Assembly: GCA_903954065.1 (NCBI GenBank)
Contig: CAJBME010000234.1
Span: forward strand, 1-45,598
Source of the DNA: an uncultured bacterium
GTDB taxonomy: Bacteria; Verrucomicrobiota; Verrucomicrobiia; Verrucomicrobiales; V1-33
DNA length: 45,598 bases
Direction of reading: 5' to 3'
Shown piece after piece: positions 38,701 through 45,486 of the stretch (its first letter is position 1; the number at the start of each line of letters is the position of its first letter). The notes below the pieces were generated by a model that ran no database searches, was not told where the DNA came from, and worked only from the letters and a program-made list of their open reading frames with translations. The position numbers and the translations under genes were made by a program.

Positions 38701-41700
38701 CGTAAACAGAAGCCCGTCATAGGCCGGGCGACCGCTGCCGTGGACGGTGTAGCCGCTCAGGGTTTTCATGTCGAAACTAAAGAACGTCCCATCGGATGCG
38801 CTGGCGAAGGCGCGGCCTGTAGTGTCGACGGCGACGTCACCGATGCTGGCGAAGGTGCGGGCATTGCGCGTGATGTCTGCGACTTTGACTTGTGATGTGA
38901 TGCGGGCGTCTTTGAGGGTGACCATGACCAGGTCGTCCGATTGCGGGGCCACGTAGAAAATGCCGCCGGCGTAACAGAAGAGGTTGGACGGGCGCGTGGA
39001 TGGCAGATAGGCCAGACCGCTGGTGGTGGCGTCCAGTGCGCCGGTCGTCGTATGCTGACCCGTGGCCTGCGTATAATACCCAAGCCGAAATCCCGTTGTG
39101 ACTTCTTCGAGGTAATAAATGATTTCCCGGTCCGGATCGCGGGCCAGGGCGCTCAGGGCAAAGGGGGCCGTAGCGGTCAGGACCCCGGTTGCTCCCGTGG
39201 TTGGATCAAACTTATAGATGCGTCGGTTGCCGCCTGTCACTCCGTAAGAATGGCCGTTAATGGTGGGTGGCGGCGGTGGATTGCTGCTGGTGATGTCCCA
39301 GATGGCCTGGCTCGGTGTAGTCGGAGTTTTAGCGGTGCGCACGCCGCTGGCATCCACCGTATGAATGACCGTCGGAGCGGCGGTGGGAAATCCGTGGAGC
39401 TGATTGGCGGTATCGACGGTCAGTCCCTGGTAGTTCGACTGGGATCCGGTATTGAGGGTGGTGTATTGGTTCCGCGTCAGGAGATTAAATCGCGCCAGCA
39501 AACTGCCCGACTGGCGTGCCACATACATCCATCCGGCATTGTCCACAGCGGCCGCCCCGATGTCTCCTAGGCTCGAGCCGCCATTGAGGTCAGCGATTTT
39601 CGAGGCGCTGACAATCTTTTGAGTGTCAATGACCACTCTGACCAAATCATCGGTTCCGGGCGCGACATAATACAAGTCGCCCGCAAAAAATACGAGGTGT
39701 TTGGGCATGGTGGACGGCACACACCCGAGATGGCCGGCCATCAGGCTGCCCATCTCGGTATGGCGGTCGAATTCAATCTCGTATTTGCCCAAACGCGTTT
39801 CGCTCGAGCCCCCGGGCGTCTCCGAATAATAAATCACGCGGTTTTCCGGATCGCAGGCCAGACCGCCCACATTCCACCGCGCCCCCCACGTCAGAATGCG
39901 GCTGCCTCCGGTCGACAGATTCAGTTCGCGAATAATCGGACTGGACTGCTGCGCCGCATAATACGATCCCGCCGGCACCACCGCCGGTACGCGGTTTTGT
40001 GGGGCCGCAAAATCACAGAACCGGCGCAAGGGAATGCCCGGAATAGCGGCCAAACTAGCTCCCGTCGCCGGCGCCACCGCGTGCAGTAACCGCAAATCGT
40101 CCCGGCGCGACCCCATCAAGTCGCCGCCATTCGTGAAAAAGAGCCCATCATAACCGCCCGCCACCGCCGCCGCCACCTGCCGGTAGTCGCCCATTATCCG
40201 TAGGTCAAAGGTCGAGAATACCGTGCTCGAGCCGATATGAAGCCGACCGTTGCCGTCGACCGCCAGCGCGCCCACCACGCCCAGATGACCCGTATCATTC
40301 AACACGTCCGCCGCCTTGTAGGCTTGACGCAGGCCGCCCGATGAATCGATCTCGATTTTGATCAAATCATCGGTCATAGGCGCGATGTAATAGAGGGCGC
40401 CGTTGAAACACGTCAGACTGGTCGGGCGGGACGACGGAATCACGTTTAACCCCGTCTGGTTGATCGCGCCCAGTACAGTGTGGATCTTCGTATCAAGGGC
40501 ATAACTCCCAAGGGTATAGCCATCACGCTGGAGATAATAAATCCGGCGGCGGTCACTGTCGAAGGCGATGGTATCCGCCACCCATGGGGTGGTGGCCAGC
40601 ACTTGATTCCAGCCAGTCGCGGCGTCGATGCGGTACAATCGGCTGGTGGTGCCATCGACCGCGAAGGTGTCGGCGGACATGACGGGTGGCGCGGTCTCGA
40701 ACAGGCCGGTCAGGTCGCGGATTTCCCGCTTCGGCTGGGTGTCGAATTGATACGCAGCCGTTCCATCGACTTCGCTGGTGCGCCAGACTTGGTGGGCGTC
40801 GGCCGCTGGGGTGCCGTAGAGCTGGCCATTGAGGTCGAACGTCAGTGCGTGAAAGCCGGCTCCCGGGGCGGCTTTGATCACGGTGTAGCGGCTGAGGGTG
40901 GAGATGTCGTATTTGGCCAGCACCGGGGTGTCGCTGCGGCTCAGGTAGAGCCATCCATCCGGTCCGAGGGTCACGGCTGCGACATCGCCGAGGTGCGCCT
41001 GGTTGGCGAGTAGGTCCGCGGCTTTCGATTGCCCGGTCAGGCCCGTCTCGCTCACAGCTAATTTGACGAGGTCATCGGTCCGGTTCGGGATAAAATACAG
41101 GTGGTTTTCGAAAAACGCGAGATTCGTCGGCTGGCTGGCTGGCTGGTAGTCCCACGCGGCATTTTTCAGATTGCCGAGTTCGGTGATCTGGCCGGTGGTT
41201 AGGTCGAGGCGCGCGAGGAGCGCATCGCCTGGGCGGTTGGTTTCATCAACGCCGATGGTATAAAGAAGCGACCGGTTCCGATCTATGGCCAAGCCTGTCG
41301 GTTGCATCGGCAACTGGCTAGTCACAAGATAGTTGCGACCGGTCAGGATATCGATCCGGTAGATCGACGGTTCACCAGCGGTGATGAAATAGTGTTGCCC
41401 GCCCGCCGGGCCGGTCGGAATACGTCGCTGCGGGCCGGTCAGGTCGGAGAACGACCGCTGCGGAGTGAAAGCCGTCGGACGGCTGGCTGAACCATCGGTC
41501 TGGTTGACGACATGGAGGACGGCAGGGGAGTCTGTTTTGACGCCGAGCAGATCACCTTCCTGGGTCATGACGAGTCCCTGCCAGACGTGGGCCGGTTGTG
41601 TCGCTAGCTCCCGATACCCGCTCATGGTGCGCAGGTCATAACTCGCGAAGGCGGTGGCCGACGAGAGGATGAGTCGGCCATCCGTATCGGCCGCGATGTC

Positions 41701-43791
41701 GCCGATGCCGCTGAAGGCGACGGTGTCCGCGGTCAGATCAGCCGCGCGAAATTGCTGGGCGATGACATCGCCGCGGAGCTCGATCTTGATGAGATCGTCG
41801 CTGTTTTCACGAACATAATACAACCCGTCATTGAAATATAAAAGGTGGGTGGGTTGAGTGATCGGCTTCTCGAAAAAGTGGTCCTGATCGAGGCGTCCCA
41901 TCTCCCGGTGCTCACTCGTCGTCACGTCGTAGACGCCGAGGCGCCACTGGCTCGCTGCGTGCTCGACATAATAAACTCGGGTATTGGTGGGATCGACCGC
42001 CAGGCACGCCATGGGAAACAGGGCGGAGCTGGTTTTGACTACACTCGAGCCTTTGGGATCAAATCCGTAAATTTTCCGTGTGTTGCCACCTATCGCGTAA
42101 TACAGCGAGGTCAGCGGCGTGCCGATCTGCAAAGAGGCGGGCGGGCTGGTTTGGAACCACTGGCGGCGGTCCGCCGGAGGATACACCCGGGCCACGACGA
42201 CGGCTCCGTCGGTCAGTCCCTCAATCGGACCGGTGAAGGGCAGGGCCTGCGGCCCAGGCTCGCCATTGATGTCGCCCGGGTCGTCGCCATCAATCGTGTA
42301 AAAGACCCGATACCCGTCCGGTACCACGCCCGTAGTCGCATCCGCCGTCACGCTGACTGGACCGCTGACCGCGACCGTGCTGTCCGGGGCCGAGAGCACC
42401 GGCGCCGGTAAAGTGAGCTGGCTGATCCCAATCGTCAAAGTAGCCACTTCGCTGTCCGCAAAGACGTCGGAGTCATGCGACTTTGCATAATACTTGAGGG
42501 TCAACTGGTCGCGATCACCAAAATCAGAGACACGCACGGGAACAACTTCGCCCGGATGCCGCTCAAAAAATGAAACACCCTCGCTCCGAGTGCTGGAATC
42601 CCGGGGGTCCGATCCATCATACGTCCAGTACACGCGGAATCCGCTATCGTTGGTATACAGGCTGGGAATCGCTTCGCTGTTGTCGAGCGTGATACGCGAA
42701 AATCCGGCCGCTTCGGACGAGACCGGGCTGCCCGCCGCCAGCGTGCCGCCCGCTTCCACATAGTTGAAGGTCCTGGCAATAGTGTCGAGTAACTGCGGCT
42801 GGGTCGCCTCGGGAACGTATGTCCGACGGACGACTTCGCTGTCCAGATGAACGGTCGGATCAAGCGATTGAATGAAGGCCACCACCGTCGTTCCGGGGTC
42901 GACGGCAATCGGCTCCCGATACGGCACGTCCAACCCGTTGCCGGGCTCGAGATGATACAAGACGCGGGAAACCTGCGGGTTGTTCGGATTGGTCAGGACG
43001 ACCGCGAGTGGGTACTCCGAAAGAATCTGCCGCGGCGGCTCTGGATCGAATCCCGGCGGCTGGGCTCGCACCGCCCCCGTCAAGGCCGTCAAGGGCGTGA
43101 CCGTGGCCGTCGTGTCCGTCCCCGTCACCACCGCCGGCGGCGTGGAGGACGCCGGGCTCGACACCGCATTAAAATCCCAGACCCACGCATCCTGCCGAGC
43201 CTGACGAAACACGACCGGCCGTCGCTCCGTCTCGGGCGCCGCCGCCACCCGCGTCTCATCCAACGCAAACCCACTAATCGCACCCGTGGCCTCCGGCCCG
43301 ACGATGTCAAAACTTTCCGTCGCCGGATTATAGCGGGCTCGCTGCCGCCCCCATTTCCAAAACCCTCGCTGCGCAGTCCCCCCGTCCGCCACCACCGCCA
43401 GTCGCCGGTCAATCATCGACCCCTTGGCAAACATGATCTCCCGATCATGCCCGCCTTCCGTGGTCGCAACAGTCTTTAGTTTATTTATAACAATCTGAGG
43501 ATCAGTGATCCCTGACAACGTTCCGCCGCCTGTCTTGTACACCCGGATCGCCGTGTTCACCTGCCGCACATCCTCCGCTAACTTCGCATCCATCGCCGAT
43601 GTCTGGACTTTGGTCACCACCGCCGTGCCCACCCCAGCCCCCAGCATCACCAACCCCACCACCACCAAGACTTCCACCAACGTAAATCCTCTAGTCCCAG
43701 AAAAGACCCGCCCGCCCCTCCCACCCACCCACGCCCATACCCGTTCACTCCAACGGCTCCGTCCGGGTACAATCAAAGGTCCAATACGCAT
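29761..43791 (-). CDS. Giant prepilin-type protein with propeller-like repeats and nested C-terminal domains
   Basis: A 4676-residue protein. Residues 31-60 are a type IV prepilin signal: Gly35 | Phe36, Glu at +5 (Glu40) and a hydrophobic stretch (SGTRGFTLVEVLVVVGLVML), cut by a prepilin peptidase in this family. A pseudopilin-like head follows to about 250. Chitobiase-C-terminal/FN3-like units (about 300-555) contain YWTYDGSDPRDSSTR and FYTIDGDDPGDI. From about 561 to 3517 come ten repeats of about 237 residues, each with a start like YFAVNRTRTIYSIDP, then LGRYDLATG, then YYIAPETDDLVRI. Two additional units of about 290 residues follow repeats 5 and 7. The C-terminus has seven Delta-60 blades (for example DGRVIAGGEFTQFNG), two before and five after a large insertion. 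The protein probably leaves the inner membrane through a type II secretion or pilus-like system and acts at the surface; this is inferred. It is unusually long for a pseudopilin. It is followed by the coupled zinc-ribbon gene. Confidence 0.85.
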   Translation of the reverse strand: MRIGPLIVPGRSRWSERVWAWVGGRGGRVFSGTRGFTLVEVLVVVGLVMLGAGVGTAVVTKVQTSAMDAKLAEDVRQVNTAIRVYKTGGGTLSGITDPQIVINKLKTVATTEGGHDREIMFAKGSMIDRRLAVVADGGTAQRGFWKWGRQRARYNPATESFDIVGPEATGAISGFALDETRVAAAPETERRPVVFRQARQDAWVWDFNAVSSPASSTPPAVVTGTDTTATVTPLTALTGAVRAQPPGFDPEPPRQILSEYPLAVVLTNPNNPQVSRVLYHLEPGNGLDVPYREPIAVDPGTTVVAFIQSLDPTVHLDSEVVRRTYVPEATQPQLLDTIARTFNYVEAGGTLAAGSPVSSEAAGFSRITLDNSEAIPSLYTNDSGFRVYWTYDGSDPRDSSTRSEGVSFFERHPGEVVPVRVSDFGDRDQLTLKYYAKSHDSDVFADSEVATLTIGISQLTLPAPVLSAPDSTVAVSGPVSVTADATTGVVPDGYRVFYTIDGDDPGDINGEPGPQALPFTGPIEGLTDGAVVVARVYPPADRRQWFQTSPPASLQIGTPLTSLYYAIGGNTRKIYGFDPKGSSVVKTSSALFPMACLAVDPTNTRVYYVEHAASQWRLGVYDVTTSEHREMGRLDQDHFFEKPITQPTHLLYFNDGLYYVRENSDDLIKIELRGDVIAQQFRAADLTADTVAFSGIGDIAADTDGRLILSSATAFASYDLRTMSGYRELATQPAHVWQGLVMTQEGDLLGVKTDSPAVLHVVNQTDGSASRPTAFTPQRSFSDLTGPQRRIPTGPAGGQHYFITAGEPSIYRIDILTGRNYLVTSQLPMQPTGLAIDRNRSLLYTIGVDETNRPGDALLARLDLTTGQITELGNLKNAAWDYQPASQPTNLAFFENHLYFIPNRTDDLVKLAVSETGLTGQSKAADLLANQAHLGDVAAVTLGPDGWLYLSRSDTPVLAKYDISTLSRYTVIKAAPGAGFHALTFDLNGQLYGTPAADAHQVWRTSEVDGTAAYQFDTQPKREIRDLTGLFETAPPVMSADTFAVDGTTSRLYRIDAATGWNQVLATTPWVADTIAFDSDRRRIYYLQRDGYTLGSYALDTKIHTVLGAINQTGLNVIPSSRPTSLTCFNGALYYIAPMTDDLIKIEIDSSGGLRQAYKAADVLNDTGHLGVVGALAVDGNGRLHIGSSTVFSTFDLRIMGDYRQVAAAVAGGYDGLFFTNGGDLMGSRRDDLRLLHAVAPATGASLAAIPGIPLRRFCDFAAPQNRVPAVVPAGSYYAAQQSSPIIRELNLSTGGSRILTWGARWNVGGLACDPENRVIYYSETPGGSSETRLGKYEIEFDRHTEMGSLMAGHLGCVPSTMPKHLVFFAGDLYYVAPGTDDLVRVVIDTQKIVSASKIADLNGGSSLGDIGAAAVDNAGWMYVARQSGSLLARFNLLTRNQYTTLNTGSQSNYQGLTVDTANQLHGFPTAAPTVIHTVDASGVRTAKTPTTPSQAIWDITSSNPPPPPTINGHSYGVTGGNRRIYKFDPTTGATGVLTATAPFALSALARDPDREIIYYLEEVTTGFRLGYYTQATGQHTTTGALDATTSGLAYLPSTRPSNLFCYAGGIFYVAPQSDDLVMVTLKDARITSQVKVADITRNARTFASIGDVAVDTTGRAFASASDGTFFSFDMKTLSGYTVHGSGRPAYDGLLFTEKAAFHGVFSSQPTTVQKTSSTTGSATFSCVTSPALSFIDCAGHETTTPSWGRSDSLWSLVPDTTGTANGKARLIEFKNYRTPGIEATDWGIVSYLDGGAAVAIDTEGLENLAITNDGTAYFVRNRPTFIGGVTRQKPLFQLDLGTRLPGTALTATFVGDLQKGLSEWITGASDEVTGLAISPRGQLHGVLRTGDATTPDYLFTIANLLVDNTQQLINLLPCGSLQGPAGSATSADDIAFSADGILHVTDAADNHVYTVDPATGAIVTLVPSPAGTTSRALAINPSDNDLTVSDPSRQTIRSLDAAAAGGRPYFNYNELFGIPQIRAIAFFNGVFTPTQSTTRYFAANRTRQIHALDPATGSATLVTAGAPFAINALALETESNQLYYTEHAGTSIRLGRYTPTTNTHVTLGQLTDSSLNYRASRDPENLVSFGNDLYYVHSLTDDLVKIRVSATGIVSQEKVADLDAGNSLGAVRAAAINDAGQLIIAHEKSLSSYNIRTNNGFKTISNCIGSYESLLWNSAGNSLHAASTAAVTRLDTLSISNGNATTGNRTTPTLELFDLTGPHTALPVPALAASLFAITGGNRTIHVVDPRTGVNSVLDASAPFNLRSLALDSENGFLYYTEDTTSTSSFRFGRYSLHTGEHTDLGSLRGGDSCKDPPSESPGNLAFHGGSVYYIPRNTDDLIQLTPSATGIASQSKVLDIRSNKAFTEIGDIAISQGGMMYFGEKIAGAPMYRLSVTGPNDFQSFGSSGRFLESSAIFEGTFYGASATGTATIDRYTTGTSALTVASGATTSPARGFTDMAGPAAATVLDRSNSLWAIAGTPTGHLVEIRNHRSSQAAEAVDYGEIFYQDGTVTRSLTATGGTIKSLAITSTGRAFLTGPEPITLNGQPCNRPLFSIDLNRLTPGQPAMATCLGDLAAGLSPAAPLANTDHVTGLAVGPDGALYGVLNFSQTAATDLLFKLSSLRLNTARALTGLTAVGPITGAGLTCTGATDLAFAADGALLVSDGPTGHVFTVNASTGAILSRHSTETGSHYPAIAVDPSDGAIVASNIAGTTDQKAFKLIQPGTTPDPLLWNYGTRFSWSGIEAMAFHQGNLTGTDDAFYAIAQTGRSLYSIDPLNGLTRVVSSSSPAVGASLTSLAYCAQSRMLYYTDAADSSGNFRLYQYNLDDGSHQLVGQLNGADPAGPITHPPANLVCLAGDLYFIARQSDDLIRIKLDAGAVVSIRKVADLSQNTKAFTEVGDLSVRADGVLFFNADAALWRFDLGGMNGLRPVASTSYDYLAVTFAAGNLVANRTASPASLRLVDTETAADSLLAAIMPLINPVDFAATEPSVVLPSTRMAPFYGVNRTRTIFSVDPVTAATAVVTTAAPFALESIAFDKAAGVLYYIEAGATTSRLGTYTLGTSTHAVLGDLRHAALAYKPASSPENLVFYNGSLYYIAPETDDLVRITLSQGTILSQEHADDLNDNLSFGVVRAAALDDTGLLYFNYGSTLARYDLRLGGLARVITTSGESSHGLLWYPEGGRLASAPRSAPERLDAVSPSDGRRTNGPMTVPAVAFSDLASGSTATAPPGDRYFAVNRTATIYQIDPATGARTALPTAAGYALEAIACDEHRQLLYVVENTNTNTRLGQYDLATHTFRTIGNLASTQWAHVPRERPQHLAFHAGDLYYVNYDADTSSLRDDLIRIRFTDTAIVAQEKVLDLNGNAGLSRVTAAGVDDNGLLYLAAGSQLRRFNLLAPSGLTTLSSSSPVWSGLIWARDDGFLYGTNASTTTSRNTISRISATNGTATQQSVVTPEITGGIYDLAGGNLAPPHPSLNVPRAYIGGEFATAAGTHRNLARLASDGSLDPSFDPGTGANGPVRAVARQDDGRVIAGGEFTQFNGRARQGLARVHPDGSLDTTFTPQVLASGSQSVTAPDWASWSSLVPNAPLNGTDTWTGARTPYFGLASATGGITGFGSQSWPNVNGSGVNMTLYYSQNMTETGGPRHGLADGPDLHGPTTAQTGGPNPDRRLTGAHALRLNSDRQGTPTPATMVISFSEPVHLDQAIVGSLQQLAGSAPTYGPNLAVNGSFENGVSWNYSSWFPSDTHPSRTPALINQTGSTSVSGWTTGTFHWVSDAGRSSNGSKMIYLNASDENTSRYLSQEWAVGAGASATTPLITNRTYRIMVDCVTFNAALPDGVNASPMTPALELFYQDTANVTRFSELNNLQDISTGQPPENIPATSWNAPQWRTLSAHFTAPPTHSTSNKLKLWLSTKGKTEAIQPTSFMADYNVIVFENLSSSADIDGKAWIGGDLTATDAIDMGDDYTPNGAERVVVVGGAIQGGTSSSEIDIHSGSNAKLAVKDLASRGLRPIEWIDGGGQSTRLVIDPGIPAATEIMRNDLTARSQAYRQLPANSSMTGSSDTRRFVCVPSTKPDQTGIAVFHINAADLFGNGGVESVEITSSTGNSSDITGVIINVAGVNPVWTSDCDLIDNFKSTGWMQKIVWNFHEATTLDCRSQNMNGAVLAPLAAVTSSGRFEGSLVCRSLVLRNRCQRIPFTSQAVAGLGLKLGTSGMLFDNVRIQEVTASSGYFEHASVRAFSTPDATGAPVAADRYDNLSAQSEPLLGTSQDPVTVNQADSVRLDTDTSDGVYQTIGQGLQSDNKHGRVAHSFTTQPVRSLAVSFWTTQATEPSGGQPRPSFDGALTAHDSVFTFSLRGFTIAQPPAGKVYAVAQQPDGKILIGGEFGQVNGVAATNLARLHADGSVDDSFRPGQGPNGPVFSLALHPDGGVLAGGSFSTWNGQASGNRLVRLTAQGARDTSFVPGFSSGTGDAVYWVKVDEASRIVAGGKFSAPRQGIVRLTATGTQDPTFNPGTGTGTGAVYAGLLEPTGAMVIGGDFTSIAGTARSRAARLTASGAVDTSWNTGPGFDGVVQAMVQLNGASYIHTAGAFSSFQNSPRNKTAVIGQSAAEPGRTPWGPSSLTISRIWSID
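29790..33225 (-). other. Interrupted Delta-60 propeller with nested domain insertions (within the giant gene)
   Basis: Read N- to C-terminal: blades 1-2 (33225-32950, PRAYIGGEFATAAG and DGRVIAGGEFTQFNG); first half of a jelly-roll-like domain (32945-32505, ending FSEPVHLDQAIVGSLQQL); first part of a DUF642/CBM-like domain (32502-31885, NLAVNGSFENG to KLKLWLSTKG); a choice-of-anchor-A domain (31880 to about 31050, ADYNVIVFENLSSSADIDG to MNGAVLAPLAAVTSSGRFEG). Then the last strand of the DUF642-like domain (about 31040-30988, GLKLGTSGMLFDNVRIQEV), the second half of the jelly roll (30985-30565, FEHASVRAFSTPDATGAP to FTFSLRGFTI) and blades 3-7 (30560-29790). The blade count and anchor domain are read from motifs; the nesting is inferred from halves that fit together. 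Confidence 0.6.
33240..42109 (-). repeat. Ten propeller-like coding repeats of about 710 bp plus two longer hybrid units
   Basis: Approximate unit starts, in coding order: 42109, 41397, 40675, 39966, 39253, 37676, 36975, 35390, 34665 and 33963. Spacing is 700-725 bp except for two intervals of about 1580 bp, which contain an additional unit of about 870 bp after repeats 5 and 7. The two extra units resemble each other: each has SLWSLV/SLWAIA, then DWG/DYG, FVGDLQKGLS/CLGDLAAGLS, and VTGLAISPRGQLHGVL/VTGLAVGPDGALYGVL. All ten main units keep the DDLV/I-x-I/V motif. At DNA level they are diverged, so this is an old protein-level expansion and not a recent satellite. Confidence 0.85.
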
Positions 43792-43806
43792 GAAATCGAA
43801 AAAATA

Positions 43807-43852
43807 TTAAGATAAGAGGCGTATTTAGTATAATTATTATAATAAAATGCAA
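43807..43852. promoter_or_regulatory. AT-rich divergent promoter region of the giant gene and scpB
   Basis: A markedly AT-rich tract in a GC-rich window. For scpB (plus strand): TTAAGA (43807-43812), 16-bp spacer, TATAAT (43829-43834), with another TATAAT at 43838-43843. For the giant gene (minus strand): TTGCAT (43847-43852) and TATACT (43827-43832) at a short 14-bp spacing. The two sets overlap, so the genes could compete for polymerase. Assignments are by eye. Confidence 0.4.
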
Positions 43853-43899
43853 GTCCCGGCTCGCTCTTTTTCTGGAAAAAACCAAGTGAACACCATTTT

Positions 43900-44484
43900 T
43901 TGCGACCGCGAAAGCCGTACACGCTCGAAACGCTCCGGGAGAGCTTGAGGGAGTTTTTTGTGGAGGAGGGCGATTACGAAAAACGGGCGGTGGCCTCGAT
44001 GTCGGCCGTGCAGCTCATCACCGCCATTTTGGAAGCCGGGCCGCAGCTGGAGGCGCTAGGGCTGCAAATTCGGCTCACCAGCGGTGTTGCGCAGATTTTC
44101 ACGAGCAAAATTCAGAACGAGAAGTTGAGCGCGTTCATTGCGGAACGGGCGCCGGGCGGAGTGGGTGGGGTAGGGGAGTTGACCCCAGCGGCTTTAGAAG
44201 TGCTCGCGTGTATCGTTTTTAAGCAGTCGATCTCGCAGGGGGAAATCGATCAGATTTTTGGGGAGGTCGACAAGTGCCACCTGGTTTCGGTGCTCAGGCA
44301 GATGGGACTGGTTGAGGAATTTGCTGGAGCGGATGGGCGGCTGCGATTCGCGACGACGGTGAGGTTCTTGGAGAAATTCGACATTGAATCGATTGAAAAG
44401 TTCCGTGCCCTGCTGATGCGGAGTAAGGCTGGACAAAAGGATACAGGGTTGATTGAACAGCCTATCATGCCTGGTACGTTTTGA
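43900..44484 (+). CDS. scpB: Segregation and condensation protein B (ScpB)
   Basis: A 194-residue protein with the two winged-helix domains of ScpB. The second holds the family signature: LTPAALEVLACIVFKQSISQ, then GEIDQIFG, LVSVLRQMGLVEE, and FATTVRFLEKFDIESIEKF (compare the usual tt-x-x-FLeyFgL-x-s-l-x-x-L). The only plausible start in this frame is the TTG at 43900, since an upstream stop precedes it and no ATG or GTG is in frame. ScpB binds ScpA and SMC to form the condensin that organises and segregates the chromosome; scpA is not in the window. It is divergently transcribed from the giant gene. Confidence 0.88.
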   Translation: MRPRKPYTLETLRESLREFFVEEGDYEKRAVASMSAVQLITAILEAGPQLEALGLQIRLTSGVAQIFTSKIQNEKLSAFIAERAPGGVGGVGELTPAALEVLACIVFKQSISQGEIDQIFGEVDKCHLVSVLRQMGLVEEFAGADGRLRFATTVRFLEKFDIESIEKFRALLMRSKAGQKDTGLIEQPIMPGTF

Positions 44485-45029
44485 CATGAAGCGGACGTCC
44501 CGGTACTGGCCAAAATAAATTTGCCCAGCAGCGAAATATTCTCTTGGCAAATGCGTAGTTATTCGAGAAAACCCGCATCACTTACAATCATTGCACATGA
44601 CCGCTGCGCTCTCTCCCCCAAGTCAACTGCCGTCCAAAGTTGCTCGCAGCTGCATAGGCCACTACCAGTGGCAAACCGGACCTCTCGGAGAAAAGCAATG
44701 GAGTTTTACGCATGAGACGATTGCGGAGGAACAGCGCTAATTTATACACTATGAATCTGAGGGTAGCCTCGGTAACCGAGGATCATAACGGGGCCGTACC
44801 GGAGGATGGAGCACTCGCTGTGGAGGGGCTAGCGCAGCCATGCCCAGTGAGTTTTTATGAAAATCTGCCACCATTGGAGGAAAAGCTGTTGGACGGAGCG
44901 GAAGGAGATCCTCCAACAATATTACCCCCCTACAACAGAGGGGGAGGAGGAGGGAATGATGGGGCGGTATCACGCTGCCCCCCTGAAGGACATCCCCGGA
45001 ATGCCCTGCCCCCCCCATCCTTATGCTCT
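44485..45029. other. Gene-poor region between scpB and the toxin-antitoxin pair
   Basis: No gene is supported. It contains a hairpin with arms CCCCCT/AGGGGG at 44926-44931 and 44939-44944, copy B of the dispersed repeat, and a loose inverted repeat TTTGCC/GGCAAA just after scpB (about 44520-44556). The long plus-strand frame here runs antisense through the toxin gene and is not credible. Confidence 0.5.
44961..45014 (-). repeat. Dispersed repeat, copy B (inverted relative to copy A)
   Basis: Reverse complement of 13331-13384, with an identical 26-bp core at 44983-45008 and near-identical flanks bordered by an 8-base C run. It lies 16 bp beyond the toxin gene's stop. Confidence 0.85.
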
Positions 45030-45296
45030 TTACCCGTAAATTTTCCTGCGGTGCCCAACGGCCACCACCAGAACAAGCAGCTCCCCATCCACGATCTGGC
45101 ACAGGATGCGGCAATCCCCGACCCGGTAGCGCCAGAGACCGGCGAGATCCGCCTTCAATCCCTTGCCGAAGCGGCGGGGATCGGCATCACCGGCCACTCG
45201 TTCGTCGAGGTAGGCGATGATCTCCCGCTGGGCCTGCTTGCCGAGCTTCTTGAGTTCCTTCAAGGCCCGTTGGTCGAATCTATAGACCCAGCTCAT
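45030..45296 (-). CDS. RelE/ParE-family toxin
   Basis: An 88-residue basic protein with the RelE-superfamily layout: N-terminal WVYRFDQRALKELKKLGKQA, a central GLKADLAGLWRYRVGDCRIL and C-terminal LLVLVVAVGHRRKIYG. The pattern L-W-R-Y-R-V-G-D-x-R-I with the late H-R-x-x-I-Y is typical of the group. RelE toxins cleave mRNA on the ribosome, while ParE-type members poison gyrase; the sequence favours RelE but does not settle it. The start overlaps the antitoxin gene by 17 bp, the usual coupled arrangement. Confidence 0.88.
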   Translation of the reverse strand: MSWVYRFDQRALKELKKLGKQAQREIIAYLDERVAGDADPRRFGKGLKADLAGLWRYRVGDCRILCQIVDGELLVLVVAVGHRRKIYG

Positions 45297-45486
45297 GCTT
45301 CACGTCTTCGGCGGAATAGGTCTTGGTCGGACGCTGCAACCGCTCGGTGGCAAGGTAAACGTCCTCCAGATCCTCGAGGTGTTCGAGGATCGCTTCACGG
45401 GCGTAGAAGGTCTTGGTGCGACCGGTCTTTTTGGCCAGAGCATCGAGGCGCTTCTCGATCTCGGGATCGAGTCGGATGGCAAGCAT
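45280..45486 (-). CDS. RelB-type (ribbon-helix-helix) antitoxin
   Basis: A 68-residue protein from ATG 45486. A longer frame from 45582 exists, but its first 32 residues are unlike the family and the domain begins right at MLAIRLDPEIEKRLDALAKK. The beta-strand plus helix form the DNA-binding dimer (residues 1-45, with GRTKTFYAREAILEHLEDLE), and the tail TKTYSAEDVKHELGL would wrap the toxin. It should neutralise the RelE-like protein and autorepress the operon. No operator palindrome is obvious in the 112 bp left in the window upstream. Confidence 0.87.
   Translation of the reverse strand: MLAIRLDPEIEKRLDALAKKTGRTKTFYAREAILEHLEDLEDVYLATERLQRPTKTYSAEDVKHELGL

Noticed and set aside
33240..42109. 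Regular spacing suggested a CRISPR or DNA satellite
   Set aside because: The period is about 710 bp, repeats are diverged at DNA level and conserved as protein in one long frame.
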